64,000 bases of DNA from assembly GCF_000764305.2 (NCBI RefSeq), contig NW_025941438.1, positions 63,865-127,864 on the forward strand, given 5' to 3'. Source of the stretch: Hyalella azteca. Lineage: Eukaryota; Arthropoda; Malacostraca; Amphipoda; Hyalellidae. The notes under the pieces were generated by a model. The model saw only the letters and a program-made list of their open reading frames with translations. It had not been told where the DNA came from and did not search any database. Position 1 is the first letter of the stretch, and every line of letters starts with the position of its first letter. Both the position numbers and the translations under genes were made by a program. Positions 45,621 through 57,655 of the stretch are shown here, piece by piece.

Positions 45621-48600
45621 ACACATTTATTTAATATACATTTAAATTACATCCCTCAATTTAATATTAGCTCCATGTACTTGCATCATTATACAAATGT
45701 TTGTAAACATTCTCAGTGTTGCAATAAATGTTCGTGTGTTGGATTGGGTTTGGGTTCCAACTTGGCTTCCCACGCGATTAATTTATATAACGAAAATTTG
45801 TTATGACTTTTGATATGAAAACAAGTGTGCACGTCAACCAAAATCTAAGAAATAAATTTATGCTGAATTAATTCCATTAACAATTCAATTGAAAGTCATT
45901 GATATGACGGCATAACTTATTATGTTGATCCTATATTATTACCATACTATTCGTAGTATTATTATTATAATGACTGTACCTATTTTTAAATTAAAATCGG
46001 ATAATTTTCCACTCATGGAATAAACATGTACGTGAATTCAACCATTGAATACTAGACAAAAAAGCGCCAATAGAGACCGCCGCCATCATTGGTGTATTGT
46101 CCGCGCGCTCCACCAATCACCGCCGGGCTCTTATGCTCGCAAGCTTCTTCCGAGCGCACGGCAGAGAAAACTCGATATATGCAAATCCCTATAGCTTTTC
46201 CCGGTAAAATATCGCAAAATATTGATTAGTTAGGAATAATAACTAAATTTCTACGATAAAATCGTTGATACTGTGATAATTGACTCTATCTGGTGTTTTG
46301 AGCATACGTGCACTGGTCGATCGTCAGAGTGATGGAATTTTTGTTCAGTTATCCCTAATTTTATAATTTTATTTATTATCACATTAAAAATATATTAGGG
46401 AAATTACTACAATTTTGAATCGAATTCATGTGAGAACATTCTTCAGATACAAAATATATCAGAAAATGTAGGAAATATTCATATTTAGATTGACCTATTT
46501 CAAAAATTTAATTTTCACAAATAACACACTGTATAAAAATGTCGTGGAATCATCCAATTCATTATAGAGAAAAATTTGTAAGATCGTCCTAGAGATGATC
46601 TCTTATAGAAAAGATTGCACCCTGTACTGGGTAAGCGCTTGAAATTGTGTCAACGATTTCAGGCACTTAATTTAAAAAAGTTCAAATTCTTAAAGAGTTC
46701 AAAATAAGGTAATTTAGCCAATTTCACTGCAATTTCATACGACAGTGCGAAACAAAATCTTTAGAGTGACAGCATAAGTTTTTTTGTTAATTACAGCAAG
46801 TCAAAAATAATATATTGCCAAAGGACGCAATGAAGAATACAAAATTTACTTACATTGATATAGAATAGAAGAGTTGACGCTAGCGTTTCAACTCACCAGC
46901 TACCCCACAGCGCGCGTCTTGAAGTGGCCCGTCGAATACTTAAACTCCGAAATTTCATACGAATTTTTGAGAAATATTTTCTTTAATCATGGGAATTTAT
47001 CCTGTTATTTATAATACTAATTTGATAGAATGAATGAAGATTTCTGCCATTGGCTCGTTGATAGAACCAGATGCTCAAATAAGTTAGCAGTCATTCGAAT
47101 CAGTCATCGAAGACAACATCTATGAATATGAATCAAATTTAGTATACTGTTAACGTTTTAAAACACGCTTGTCATGTATGGTTTTTAAAAGTCTACTTTT
47201 ATTCATGTATTGCGTGATTTCATGCGAAGCACCACATTGCCCATCAAATTAGTACTTTATTATGTACGTTCCCTTATGCACCTCCTCAAGATTTCGTAGG
47301 AAAATCTAATTGAATAGTAAAAATTAACGACTCAATGATAAAGATCAAATGTTCAGCCAATATTTCAAATAATCATCAGGTAATGCTGTTCACAGGTAAT
47401 ACCGATCCATCCATCGTTACGATTCAACACACTATTGACATATGACTATTAGTCCATTTGGGCACAAAATTTATTGATTTCCCAAAAATATTACAGTACA
47501 TTCAAAATCATAGAATTCAAGCGTTAATCTATCTCGCTTGACTGAACAAGCAGTTATTTTAAAAAAATTCAGCGCAAACTAAACTATTCCTGTTACTCCA
47601 ATCAAGATCCTATGACTGTATGACGCAAAAAATTTGATTAATGCATGCACAGCGAATTATCATCGCCAACAATAATTTATTGGCAGAGATTTATTATTAA
47701 CATTTGGAACCTGTATCAAACTTTTAAATTGTTTCAGAGTAATTTTCTCATGCAAGATTCGATCCAACACATGCAATGAAATTGCCGTGCCGCGATACAA
47801 AATACAGATAATTCTAAAAAGTTATAGTTTGAAGATCGCATGCACTGAGCAATTGATCCAATAACGTTCCAGAGTTCCAATAACGATCCAATAGGCGCAT
47901 TTATCAAAAAATTTACCCTGTTTAATGAAATGAGCTTTTCTTCTAAAAATGCGTTGAAGTTATTCGGTTATTATAACGAAAAGATGCTTGAGCGTCTCAA
48001 ACTGTTGTTTTTTATGGACATTTACAGGATCTTCCCAGAGTGTCTCGCCTATTTCTATTTGTACAATTGCTAATGGGAAGCACTGGCTCAGCGACAGCCT
48101 CCAGAGTCCTGACTAAGCCACGCGTGCAGCCCTCACAAGAAAGTAGTCTCCCTTGCAATCAAAATTTTCTTGTCTCGTTTTTTAAGTTGAAATATTTCGA
48201 GGATATGCTATAGAAAAATCTGTTCCGAGAACGTTATCAGGCTATTACATCTTGCAATAAATTCACTTGCAGAATGCTCCATTCTTCGCAGATTGTTGTT
48301 ATGTTTTTAACTGCTAGACTTTTTTTCCTGTGAAAAAAAAAAATTAAATAGGATTCCTGAACGATACACTCGCTATGGGCCGATGGCTCCAAAACTTGCT
48401 GTGCTCGAGTACAACTTGGAGGTCGGACAGGCGCCGCGTTTTGCCAGTTATCCAGTCAAAAATATTCTTTTGGAAATTCGCATTTTATCTCTGTTGCTTC
48501 TACAAATAAAATTATCATATTTTGCCTTTCATAACTATATGTTCACTGGTTAAATCGCTTAACGTGAATTTTAATTTCCGGGTCGAAAATTCAATGAAAA

Positions 48601-48930
48601 AATTGCACAGAAACGATTCAAGAATATAAACAAATTCACATGTTATCAATATTTTTAGTGCTTGTGTTTAAGTTGGTATTCACGTATAGACGCTGGAAAT
48701 ATTGTTGGCATATTGTCCTGAGAGCGCCGTTGATGTCCCGGCAATCGTCGCGCGTGAAGCAATTTGGTGCACATCATAAACTGGCCGTCATGAAGGAGGC
48801 TTTAAACCAAACAGCTACGTTCTCATTCATAAAAAGATTAGTGTTTATATCATTCACATAACAACAACGACGAGAGTCCAATTTTCACATGTTCGGCACT
48901 AGAAAAGTTTCTCTTAATTAGAATGCAGTT
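45621..48930. other. Apparently low-repeat AT-rich DNA, no gene recognised
   Basis: Only short ORFs without domains. A GC-rich patch at 46075-46165 has opposed CCAAT motifs (ATTGGTG and CACCAAT). Confidence 0.35.
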
Positions 48931-49480
48931 GAAATACGTTCATTGACGAAATTGAATTTTAAGCAATTTCGGATGCACCACACTACATATTGCCACATGC
49001 TGAGGCGCGTACGCATCAGCAGGTCGCATACGTGCACGTGAGGGAAGCGTTAATTACCTCACCTCCCTTGACGTCATCCCTTCTTAATTATCTTGATGAC
49101 AAGTAGGGGATCAAATATAATTATTATTTATATTCACAACATAAATACTAGTTCAGAAATAAGTTGATCCCGACCCATAACTACATGAGCACTATATTTA
49201 ATGTTGAAGCGTTAGAAATTTTCTCTTTTAATTATTTCATGAAATATGTTGGAGCAGAGCATCTTTCTGAACTGCACTTGACCTCTATTACCATTGCCAA
49301 TAGCACACAATATGGAGCTTATATGATCACATAACATACGATGAATCCATGGCAGTGCAAGTCCAATTTTATGATGTTGCGCACCTGATATCTTTCTCTA
49401 AATTACAGTCGTTGTCGTTGAAATACGTTCATTAACGAAATTAAGGTCGGAAAAAAACTTCGGATGCACTACTATACATA
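48931..49480 (+). repeat. Diverged direct duplication (~480 bp apart)
   Basis: GTTGAAATACGTTCATTGAC with GGATGCACCACACTACATAT near 48935-48995 recurs as GTTGAAATACGTTCATTAAC with GGATGCACTACTATACATAT near 49415-49475. Confidence 0.6.
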
Positions 49481-49794
49481 TTCCAACAACCTGAGACGTA
49501 TGCACGCGTATCTTTCAAAATCCTAATCTCATTCATATCATATTGCTTTCCTAATCACATAGGAACCATCGGACTTTCGACATTTTTAAATACAATTATT
49601 ATCTAATATTGTTAAGATAACTTGATTATTATCCATATCTACTGAGCACTACATTTCAAATTGGAGTATTAGAAAACGCTTCTATGCCAGAATAAATTAA
49701 TTTCACCCTATAACATTAAAACTTCATAGACGTCAGTTAGATTCTGTATCATGAATATGCATAGCTCACAATCAATGAATCATTTAATTTCACT

Positions 49795-49950
49795 ATACGC
49801 GTTATCGTCCACGATGCGTTATCGTCCTCTAATCATTGTCGTCCACCATGCGTTATCGAACACTAATCGTTATCGTTCTTCATGCGTCATCTCTACCATG
49901 CGTTTTCATTCACCATGCGTTATTGTCCACTCGGCGTATCGTCTTCCATG
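49795..49950 (+). repeat. Degenerate minisatellite, CCACCATGCGTTATCGT units
   Basis: About eight loose units of ATGCGTTATCGTCC type. The 68-aa ORF over it is not a gene. Confidence 0.7.
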
Positions 49951-51644
49951 CAATTAATCCAGCAAGGAGTTAACTCAAATATATATGCCACGACCATCTC
50001 AAACACGTTTGTATATTATGTGTGTAAATGTTTATGTGCAGAACGAATAAACTTCTTGATTATCAAACAGTGAACACAACTGATATTTTCCATTGCTTGT
50101 ACACCGCAGTTTTTAGCTCTGACATGAAGATGGATGCGCACATCTTGAGCACAAGTCCCCTGACGTGCGTGGGGAGGGGGAAAGGTCTCAGTAAACAATG
50201 CCTGGCGTCAGCAACTCAACTGAAAAATATTCAGCTCATTGGCTTGGGCCTTGTCAATTACACATCACCTGATGAAATTTTATTCACGATTTATCCGTGA
50301 ATCCAACTTCAAAGTGTTGGTATCATGCAAATTGCCATTCTTTTGCATTTTAGATAATGAACAAATAATTTACATGCATTAAAGAAATTCAAATACTATC
50401 AACAACCGATCCGGCATCACCTCCTGCCACGCGTCAGCAACCTATCACCTTACCGTCAAGTTACCCAGATTCATTCTGCCTGACCCATCGGCAGTCTGCT
50501 CCCATGCAGGCAGTACGACGGCTCTTCCCTCGTCATGAACAAATATTTATTTCATAACTTTCACCTCACGTTATTCCTTACACGTATGTTGTAGGCAACT
50601 GAACATTTCGGATAAAGTTAATGCCCCAAAACAAGATCATATGGTACACTGAACTAATTATTCCTTACGTCGTTCAAACTAAGTAACCCCGCAGCTGGAT
50701 TCAGTAACATGACTGAATAGAACAGACACGTAATGAATAATATTACGGATTAAAGCTTAAATACGAATGTGTAGGCACCTGATACGTAGGCCATGTCGCC
50801 TAATAAGTGAGTTGTCATTATAACAGAATTGCTGACATCAAGCCAATGAGCTCAGCAGGTACAGTTTGGTAGCGTCTGCGCGATACGAGATGTAAAGGTT
50901 TAAAAGGTTACAAGATTTGACATGAGTTACATCTCAAAATTTACCTCGTGACATGTTTTCTTACTTTTGATAGCCCGGAAGTGATAATTGAAGTTAACCA
51001 GCAATGTACCTACTTCGCCACAATGATACAATGAACTAGCACGAAAAACTGTTAATCTTGACCACGTTATTTAGATGCACAGATTAAATGGTGAGCCCGT
51101 CATACACGTTGAAACGCTCTATATTAGAGCGCATAATAAAATTACTTAATTTATATAATTCAGTTTGTTGTTACAACAGGGGCGTTGAATTGTCGTGACT
51201 TGAAATTCTTTGATGCGAGTCTAATTTTTTAGTTTTGGGGGCGAGAAAGCGTGTACGTCGCAAGTTGTGAGCCATTGAAATAGTCATGGAGTGAATTTAA
51301 GTGTAAGCAATTTGAACGGCGTATTCTGAGGTAATGAGGCGCGTCTGCCTGGGAAAACTCGGTAACCAAGATAAGGAGGAACTCGTGACTTCTGTACTGA
51401 CGTGATGAGACAGGCAGAACGCATGCTGGTTTACGCCCTCAATCACAATAACAGCGAATATATGAGAGCAAAATACATGAGAGCTAAAGTTTGAAGAGAT
51501 AAATCCTATCCATTGCTACTGAACACTACTTCGAGAGTCTGCATAACAAAAATTGGTTGTATCATCAACTAATTTATTCTTGACTCATGACGTTCAATCA
51601 TAATTGAATGTGACTCACCTCACATGTTTACGCATGCATATATG
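49951..51644. other. No gene recognised
   Basis: Mixed AT-rich sequence; no domain-bearing ORF and no repeat I could place. Confidence 0.35.
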
Positions 51645-52362
51645 CAGAGCTGGGCAGCGCTACTTTGAAATGTAGCGGCGCTACCGCTACCGCTACATGC
51701 TCTAAATGTAGCGGGCACTACCGCTACCGTTACACCCACTAGATTGTAGCGAGCGCTACCGCTACCGCTACAGTAAAATGTAGCGCCGCTACACTAGCCA
51801 CTACAATGTAAAATGTAAAATATAGCGCCGCTACACTAGCCAAAAAAATTATCCACATATACATATAAAAATCAGTCTTTTATTTGTATATATATATGCG
51901 GATTATTTTTGAAATTGGTAGATTAAAGTAGACATCAATGTAGGGAAGGTGAAACATAAAAATAACTGTGTAAAAATAACTGTAAACAAACTGAAACATG
52001 AAAAAATACCTGTAAGTGGTAACTGGTAACAACTTAACAGATAACAACTAACATTTTGACACTAATAACAGGCTGAGGTTGACAACATTACACCGAAATC
52101 TTTCGTACAGTTTTATTCTGTAATTTATACTATGTATGTATCATGCTGGTTTTTAAATAATATTTGATAATATTAAGTAAAATTTAAATGCTTTATCTAT
52201 AAATGTAGAGGTAGCGCTGTAGCGGCAAAACCTCGTATCGCTACTTAAATATGTAGCGGGCGCTACCGCCACCGCTACATTGCCGTAAATGTAGCGCCGC
52301 TGCCGCTACCGCTACTGAAAATGTACTGGCCGCTACATGTAGTGCACTACTGCCGACCTCTG
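51645..52362 (+). mobile_element. 718-bp hAT element with arrays of GTAGCG motifs
   Basis: CATATATG (51637-51644 and 52363-52370) is an exact 8-bp target duplication. Ends are CAGAGCTGGGCAGCGC and (reverse complement) CAGAGGTCGGCAGTAG. About 200 bp at each end are packed with TGTAGCGG, GCGCTAC and CGCTACCGCTAC motifs in both orientations. No transposase ORF. The same family starts again at 63950. Confidence 0.9.
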
Positions 52363-52370
52363 CATATATG

Positions 52371-52879
52371 CACATTTGCTGCTCCTATACTACGTGTAGT
52401 TCATTTCAGGAGAATATTGTATATGATGACGATTTGTATATGATAATGTAGAAATTCGGCAAGAAGCATAAATACACAGCAACTGAAAATGAAGCTTGCT
52501 CGTAGTTGTGGTGTTGAACATACAAATTAGCACGAGCTAATCCAAGCATCTTCGTCAGAATTGCAAAACTCACCGCGAAAAATTAATAAAACGCTCATTT
52601 GAGGATTTTATTTCGAGAATCTCAGTGATCAATCTGCCTTTACCAGGAAAATGTAGGAAAATGTACATGAATTACCAAACAAGTTGGCGCATTTGCTAAA
52701 AACATCCGTCGTTCAGGTATTATATACATCCGCACTCATATTTCTGCTTTCTTTTGTCCATATTTTGTATTTACTACAGAAGCCTGTATTTTGGTAGCTA
52801 TGCTACATTTAGTGACTATTTCAAGGCGCGCGGAACTTTGTCGCGCCGTCCTGAAAAGTTCAACTTTTTGTCACGGAAA
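52371..52879. other. No gene recognised
   Basis: AT-rich flank of the hAT element. Confidence 0.3.
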
Positions 52880-53347
52880 ACCTATCTCCTCCTAGAGTTT
52901 TGGAGCTACAGCAATGAGACATATACCATTCTATTCGTAAAGACCATACCTATGCAGTAACACCGCTTTTTTTTTAGATTAGTGCATAGTTTGGATTTAA
53001 AATGGGGGGGAAGAGGGGGGGAAAATGAGAAAAAATGGAAAAATGCTTGTAAAAAAAAACTAAAGCAAAAATCAAAAATCGGGCCGTGTTACTGCATTGG
53101 TATGGTCTTTACGAATAGAATGGTATATGTCTCATTGCTGTAGCTTCAAAACCCTGGGAGGAGATAGATTTCTACAGTACCCCCTTTTTTGTCCGTTTTC
53201 TATGAATTTCACGTTTTATATAAATTTTTTCAAAAAAATTACACGAACAAAAATGTCTTAGAATTCTGTTTTACATAAGTGTACCAAGTTTCAGAGTGAT
53301 CCGTCCATAAACAAAAAAGTTTTTCTGGAGGGTATACCTCCCCCTTA
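52880..53347 (-). mobile_element. TTAAGGGG-type repeat, copy 2, with internal foldback
   Basis: On the minus strand it starts TTAAGGGGGAGGTATACCCT and has TTTATGGACGGATCACTCTG, like 16108-16180. Within it 52880-52967 and 53087-53172 are inverted copies (CAATGAGACATATACCATTC), about 85 bp per arm with a ~120-bp loop. Confidence 0.6.
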
Positions 53348-53399
53348 ACAGTTGCTTCCAAGATCAACTAAACATGAAGTTTTATGTATAACTGAAACT

Positions 53400-53960
53400 T
53401 TGTTGCTTTATTAGTACTAATGCGTTGGCACTAAATTCATTTAGTACATGATTTATTTAGTACATAATTCAGTAGAACTTGATACATTAGTTCTTATTAC
53501 ATTAATAATTGATATATCAGTATACTTAATACATGAAGTCGTAATACATTAGTACATGACCAATTAGTAACACATGAAAACTCGATTCATTGGCTCTTAA
53601 TCTATAATCAATATAAGAATATTGAGTTATTATAATAGTGTTATTATTAGAATAATTATATTATTACAATTTTTATCAGAATATCAAAATCTATAATCAA
53701 TTAGCGCTACGTTATACATTAATACCTAAAACATTAATACTCAATACATTATAGTATTTAATTCGTAATTACTGCATACATCATTTCTAATTACAATAGT
53801 AATTGATTCACTAGTACTCAATAAATTGAAACTTGATAAACTCGTACTATATAAATTTGTGATTGACTTATTAGCACTTAATTCATTACCACATGAAGCA
53901 TTAGTACTCAATACATTCGTACCTAACACATTAGTGATCTTTGCAGTCAACTATGAAGCC
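53400..53960 (+). repeat. Degenerate repeat of ATTAGTACTTAATACATT type
   Basis: TTAGTAC, TAATACATTAG and TTGATACATTAG variants recur at about 15-25 bp throughout. Short ORFs here on both strands reflect the repeat. Confidence 0.6.
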
Positions 53961-54139
53961 AAAACGAAACGAATCGAAGTATTAATTTGGAAATACACGC
54001 TTCACAATCATTTATTAGACGCGCTATAGAGTGAAATAGTTCAAATAAACTAGTGCACTTTAACGTACCTTGTGAACGTAAACGCAATTAATAAAAAACT
54101 GCGCACGTTTACGCAATAAAACAGTGAACGTTTGTACAG

Positions 54140-54275
54140 CAATCACGTGAACGCCTGCTTAATAAGACTGTGAACGCCTGCTTAATAAGACTGTGAACGC
54201 CTGCATAATAAGACTGTGAACGCCTGCTTAATAAGACTGTGAACGCCTGCTTAATAAGACTGTGAACGCATGCGT
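54140..54275 (+). repeat. Minisatellite, 23-bp unit TGTGAACGCCTGCTTAATAA
   Basis: Five to six nearly identical units (23 bp each, ending GAC). The related locus at 44578-44625 has only about two. Confidence 0.85.
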
Positions 54276-55145
54276 AAGAAACCTGCGAACGTCGTGAGAA
54301 TTAACGCACTTGCGTACGAACGCGCGTACCAGCGTCACGATGAAAAAATAATTTCAACGTCTTAATTAATGAATATTTTGCAGTGATAATATCTAGATCT
54401 GACTCTTGGTTAGTAACATTTATAACTGTAAATAAAAACTGCTGATAATTCATTTAGATTATATTAGTTTCATTGTAATGACCTTTCATTCATAAAACCT
54501 ACATGACCGAGTGGAAAAATTATTTCACGTTTTTATACGCTATAAAAATTATTTCAGAATCAATTTCATAATGTAGTAAATGTGATGTCATGAGTGATAA
54601 TTTCAGTTAATAACGCACTGGAGTAAAATTAGAAATGGTAGGTAGAATTAATGCCGAATAATTATTTATGCAGCCGAGGCACAGTGATATGGCAATTACA
54701 ATCTGGTTCTTATAGGGAAGTAGGAAAATACGATACGGCAAGTAGTAAGTACGGTACGTGTAAGGTACGTGGTAAGTACGGTACGTGTAAGGTACGTAGT
54801 AAATACGGTACGTGTAAGGTACGTGGTAAGTACGGTACGTGTAAGGTGCGTGGTAAGTACGGTACGTGTAAGGTGCGTGGTAAGTACGGTACGTGTAAGG
54901 TACGTAGTAAGTACGGTACGTGTAAGGTACGTGGTAAGTACGGTACGTGTAAGGTACAGGTATCACGTAAAGTACGTGGTATGATTTAACAGAATTAATG
55001 CGATTGAGCGAGTTAATAAACTAAACTTTGATGTGAATATTTATTTCACAATTATAACCTCGCTGGAAGCGTATGATCTGGTACAATTGAAACAATGTGA
55101 GTGTAAAGTGAGTGTGAAATAAGATTCAGTATTATAAGTGAAGAT
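54276..55145 (+). repeat. Module e with 27-bp minisatellite, copy 2
   Basis: ACCTGCGAACGTCGTGAGAA, CAGCCGAGGCACAGTGATAT, the 27-bp array, then TTTATTTCACAATTATAACC and CTCGCTGGAAGCGTATGATC recur inverted at 61860-60715. Confidence 0.8.
54745..54985 (+). repeat. 27-bp minisatellite, ~9 units
   Basis: The unit is TACGTGTAAGGTACGTGG followed by TAAGTACGG. It is divisible by three, so long false ORFs run through both strands. Confidence 0.95.
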
Positions 55146-55267
55146 ATTCATAATAATAATGTAATGCAAGCTTGACCCTTATTAGAAGTGAAGGGAATTA
55201 TATGTTACCTTACCTATTAACTCACGCATGTATAGTGAGTAACTAAATGCCAATAAATGCTTATTTA

Positions 55268-55430
55268 ATTTGGTCAGTAAATTGACCATTTGATCAGTAA
55301 ATTGACCATTTGATCAGTAAATTGACCATTTGATCAGTAAATTGACCATTGATCAGTAAATTCACCATTTGCTCAGTAAATTAACCAATTGATCAATAAA
55401 TATGCCATTTGATCAGTAAATTGTTTGCTG
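55268..55430 (+). repeat. Minisatellite, 20-bp unit ATTTGATCAGTAAATTGACC
   Basis: About eight units, the later ones diverged. Confidence 0.9.
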
Positions 55431-55483
55431 ATTACTATGTTAATGATTTATTGCTCAATTAGGTACATAGTCAGAACTAATTA

Positions 55484-55540
55484 TCGTTAGATAATTTTCA
55501 TCGTTAGATAATTTTTATCGTTAGATAATTTTTCACGTTA
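55484..55540 (+). repeat. 17-bp tandem repeat TCGTTAGATAATTTTTA
   Basis: Three to four units. Confidence 0.85.
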
Positions 55541-56170
55541 AATCAAGGCAGAACTTTTTCCAATTGAGCTCGTTGTTGTGATCGGCATACCGTATAATAA
55601 TTGTTTGTTTAGTTGAATCTTTATTTATCTCTGTTATTCTGCAATTCTGAAATTTTCTAAGCCCATCTTTAATTTTATTTATTCTTAACGTATTTTTCTC
55701 AATTATTAGTTAGACTTAAGAACTGAAAAAATGGTTCTTTGGAGAACGACGCGTCCGTAGTTAGGGAGAATTTTCGATACGAGTTAGTAAGTTAGTGGAA
55801 GCCGTTGGTGGAAGTCGCATGTACACAGTGTAAAGTCTATGAATTTAACGGCGAAAATTACTGTCTTGTTTTTATCCTCCGCAACAAAGTGTACTACCGA
55901 ACTAGACGATCACACAAGGCTTTTATGAAGTGGTAGCCACGTATAGACTGCGGCGACGTGTGCGCCACGACATAAATTGGTACCGTGACCATTGCCTGAA
56001 GTGAGTTACCTATGACAGTGCCAGTAGACCTTCAGTAAACAGTTAAAGAAAGGCAAAAAAATTAAACCAGTGGTGATTATTATTTAGTGATTTTTCATTA
56101 GTGTTTTGTGTCTCCACTCTCATAATCTTCCATCGTTTATTTTTCCATAAGCTCGTTAAATTTCATCATC
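55541..56170 (+). mobile_element. Possible LTR end, primer-binding site and leader of a BEL/Pao-like retrotransposon
   Basis: CGCCACGACA (55965-55974) could be an LTR 3' end (CA). It is followed after a few bases by TTGGTACCGTGACCATTG, which begins with the TGG expected of a primer-binding site and resembles those of BEL/Pao elements. A leader of about 180 bp and then an ATG ORF follow. The LTR 5' boundary and the 3' LTR were not found, so the assignment is tentative. Confidence 0.4.
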
Positions 56171-56283
56171 ATGGCCGAGTCCCTTGACTTACGTCAGACA
56201 GCATCTGCGGAAGAAGAAGAGGATTGTATATTAGAGAACTTGAGGCATATTGATAAATTTACGACGGCTGTAAAAACAAGAAC
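56171..56283 (+). pseudogene. Gag-like N-terminus, cut by the N at 56284
   Basis: The ORF starts MAESLDLRQTASAEEEEDC and continues ENLRHIDKFTTAVKTR before the N. After the N the frame continues only through the 18-bp minisatellite, so the protein is truncated by a rearrangement or misassembly. An acidic N-terminus at this distance from a primer-binding site fits a retrotransposon Gag. There is too little sequence for a family call. Confidence 0.4.
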
Positions 56284-56284
56284 N

Positions 56285-56433
56285 AGTTCCCTCAGTCAAG
56301 TCAGTTCCCTCAGTCAAGTCAGTTCCCTTAGTCAAGTCAGTTCCCTCAGTCAATTCAGTTCACTCAGTCAAGTCAGTTCCCTCAGTCTAGTCAGTTCCCT
56401 TAGTCAAGTCAGTTCCCTCAGTCAAGTCAGTTC
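56285..56433 (+). repeat. Minisatellite, 18-bp unit, copy 2
   Basis: The same unit as 41317-41490, beginning abruptly at the N. Confidence 0.9.
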
Positions 56434-56444
56434 TTGGTAATCTT

Positions 56445-56885
56445 GGTACTTGTTTGGGACATAGCAGTCCCAGGCCACGATGGATCGCCGCCTCTGGTTA
56501 TCGTTCATCCGCCCTCATTTGGGCCACCTGATGCACTATATGATGTTGCTTGCTTCTCGCCGCTGGTAGTGTTGCAGGGGAGGTCGATCTGGGATTGTGC
56601 CCAGGAAAACGTCCAGTTGTCTCTTGAAGGTCTCCAGGGTGAACTCCACCTCTCTTAGATCCTTTGGTAGGACGTTGAACAGCCTTGGCCCTGCCACGGA
56701 AAGTGATCCTTCCCGCAGGGATTGAAATCTGACTGCGGATCTGTTACTTAATGGGGGGGATCTTGCACAGTCTCCCCCTTCTCTCGTGATATGTCTCAAT
56801 CCTGAAGGTCTCGCTCTCGAAGTTTGGCACCATTCCGGTTATCATTTTCCATGTGTACAGAATGACATACCTCTCCCGTCGTCTC
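56445..56885 (-). pseudogene. CR1/Jockey-like LINE 3' part, copy 3
   Basis: The minus strand reads SAVRFQSLREGSLSVAGPRL, FNVLPKDL and LDVFLGTIPDRPPLQHYQRR. It is about 95 percent identical by eye to 41500-41890, with the same flanking minisatellite and module c. It lacks the stretch equivalent to 41900-42150. Confidence 0.8.
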
Positions 56886-57475
56886 TTCGTAGGCCAAGAT
56901 CACGCTGATGCGCTTTAACCGATTTACAGAATTAACGTACGTAGCTCCGCACCTATCTTTTCAGTAATAGGTGCTGTAAGCTTCAAAAATACATGACCAT
57001 CCTGGTCTAACAGACAGCGTGAATTTAAGGCTCATACTGAAGCTTCGCCGTCAGATTCGCAGCAGCTGCGTGCACACCGTTCCACCATGACTGATCATGC
57101 GCGTTTTCGAGCGTTTTTTAGCTATGACTAAACTATTTCACAACAGCAGCCAAACTCCAGCCGTCATTGTCGACAGTAAATATATTCATTAACATTCATC
57201 ACAAAGAGCACATGCACCACGTATGTGTGTGCTATTTGTGATGAAATTTATGCCTCGTTTCTTTATACAGTTAAGATTCGTTCGGCCAATTTAGAAGATA
57301 ATGTCCAGTATTCCTCGAATACTTCAGAAATTTTGAACCCTTTAAATAAGTTTCGGTTTTCACCGTTTTAATCAACGGCTATAGTTTTCGAGCATCATAA
57401 ATAATGCATAGATATAATCTGTCATGACAGATGATTTAACGATTATTAGATTAGGTTAGGTTAGGTCACAGTTCC
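56886..57475 (+). repeat. Module c and start of d, copy 2; short TTAGG run
   Basis: It matches 42160-42710 to GATGATTTAACGATTATTAG, then ends in ATTAGGTTAGGTTAGGTCAC, i.e. about three TTAGG units. Confidence 0.75.
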
Positions 57476-57566
57476 CTTTGATTTCGAAAAACATCCCGGA
57501 ACCCATAGTCGTCTGAACACACAATAAGACCAAGCACACCCCACACCCGAGTTCCTACATAAACAT

Positions 57567-57655
57567 GCAAAAAAGAAAAACATTAACTATTACATAACAT
57601 TAAAGTTATATAGAATGTTATGTAATGTTATGTAAGAGTTAATGTTTTTCTTTTT
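57567..57655. repeat. Foldback element, copy 1
   Basis: AAAAGAAAAACATTAACT and its inverted complement AGTTAATGTTTTTCTTTT surround a nearly symmetric ACATAACATT centre. The same palindrome lies at 60285-60372. Confidence 0.8.

Noticed and set aside
57450..57470. Telomeric array of TTAGG repeats
   Set aside because: Only about three units, embedded in an internal repeat; too short to mean a telomere, although it is compatible with an arthropod.
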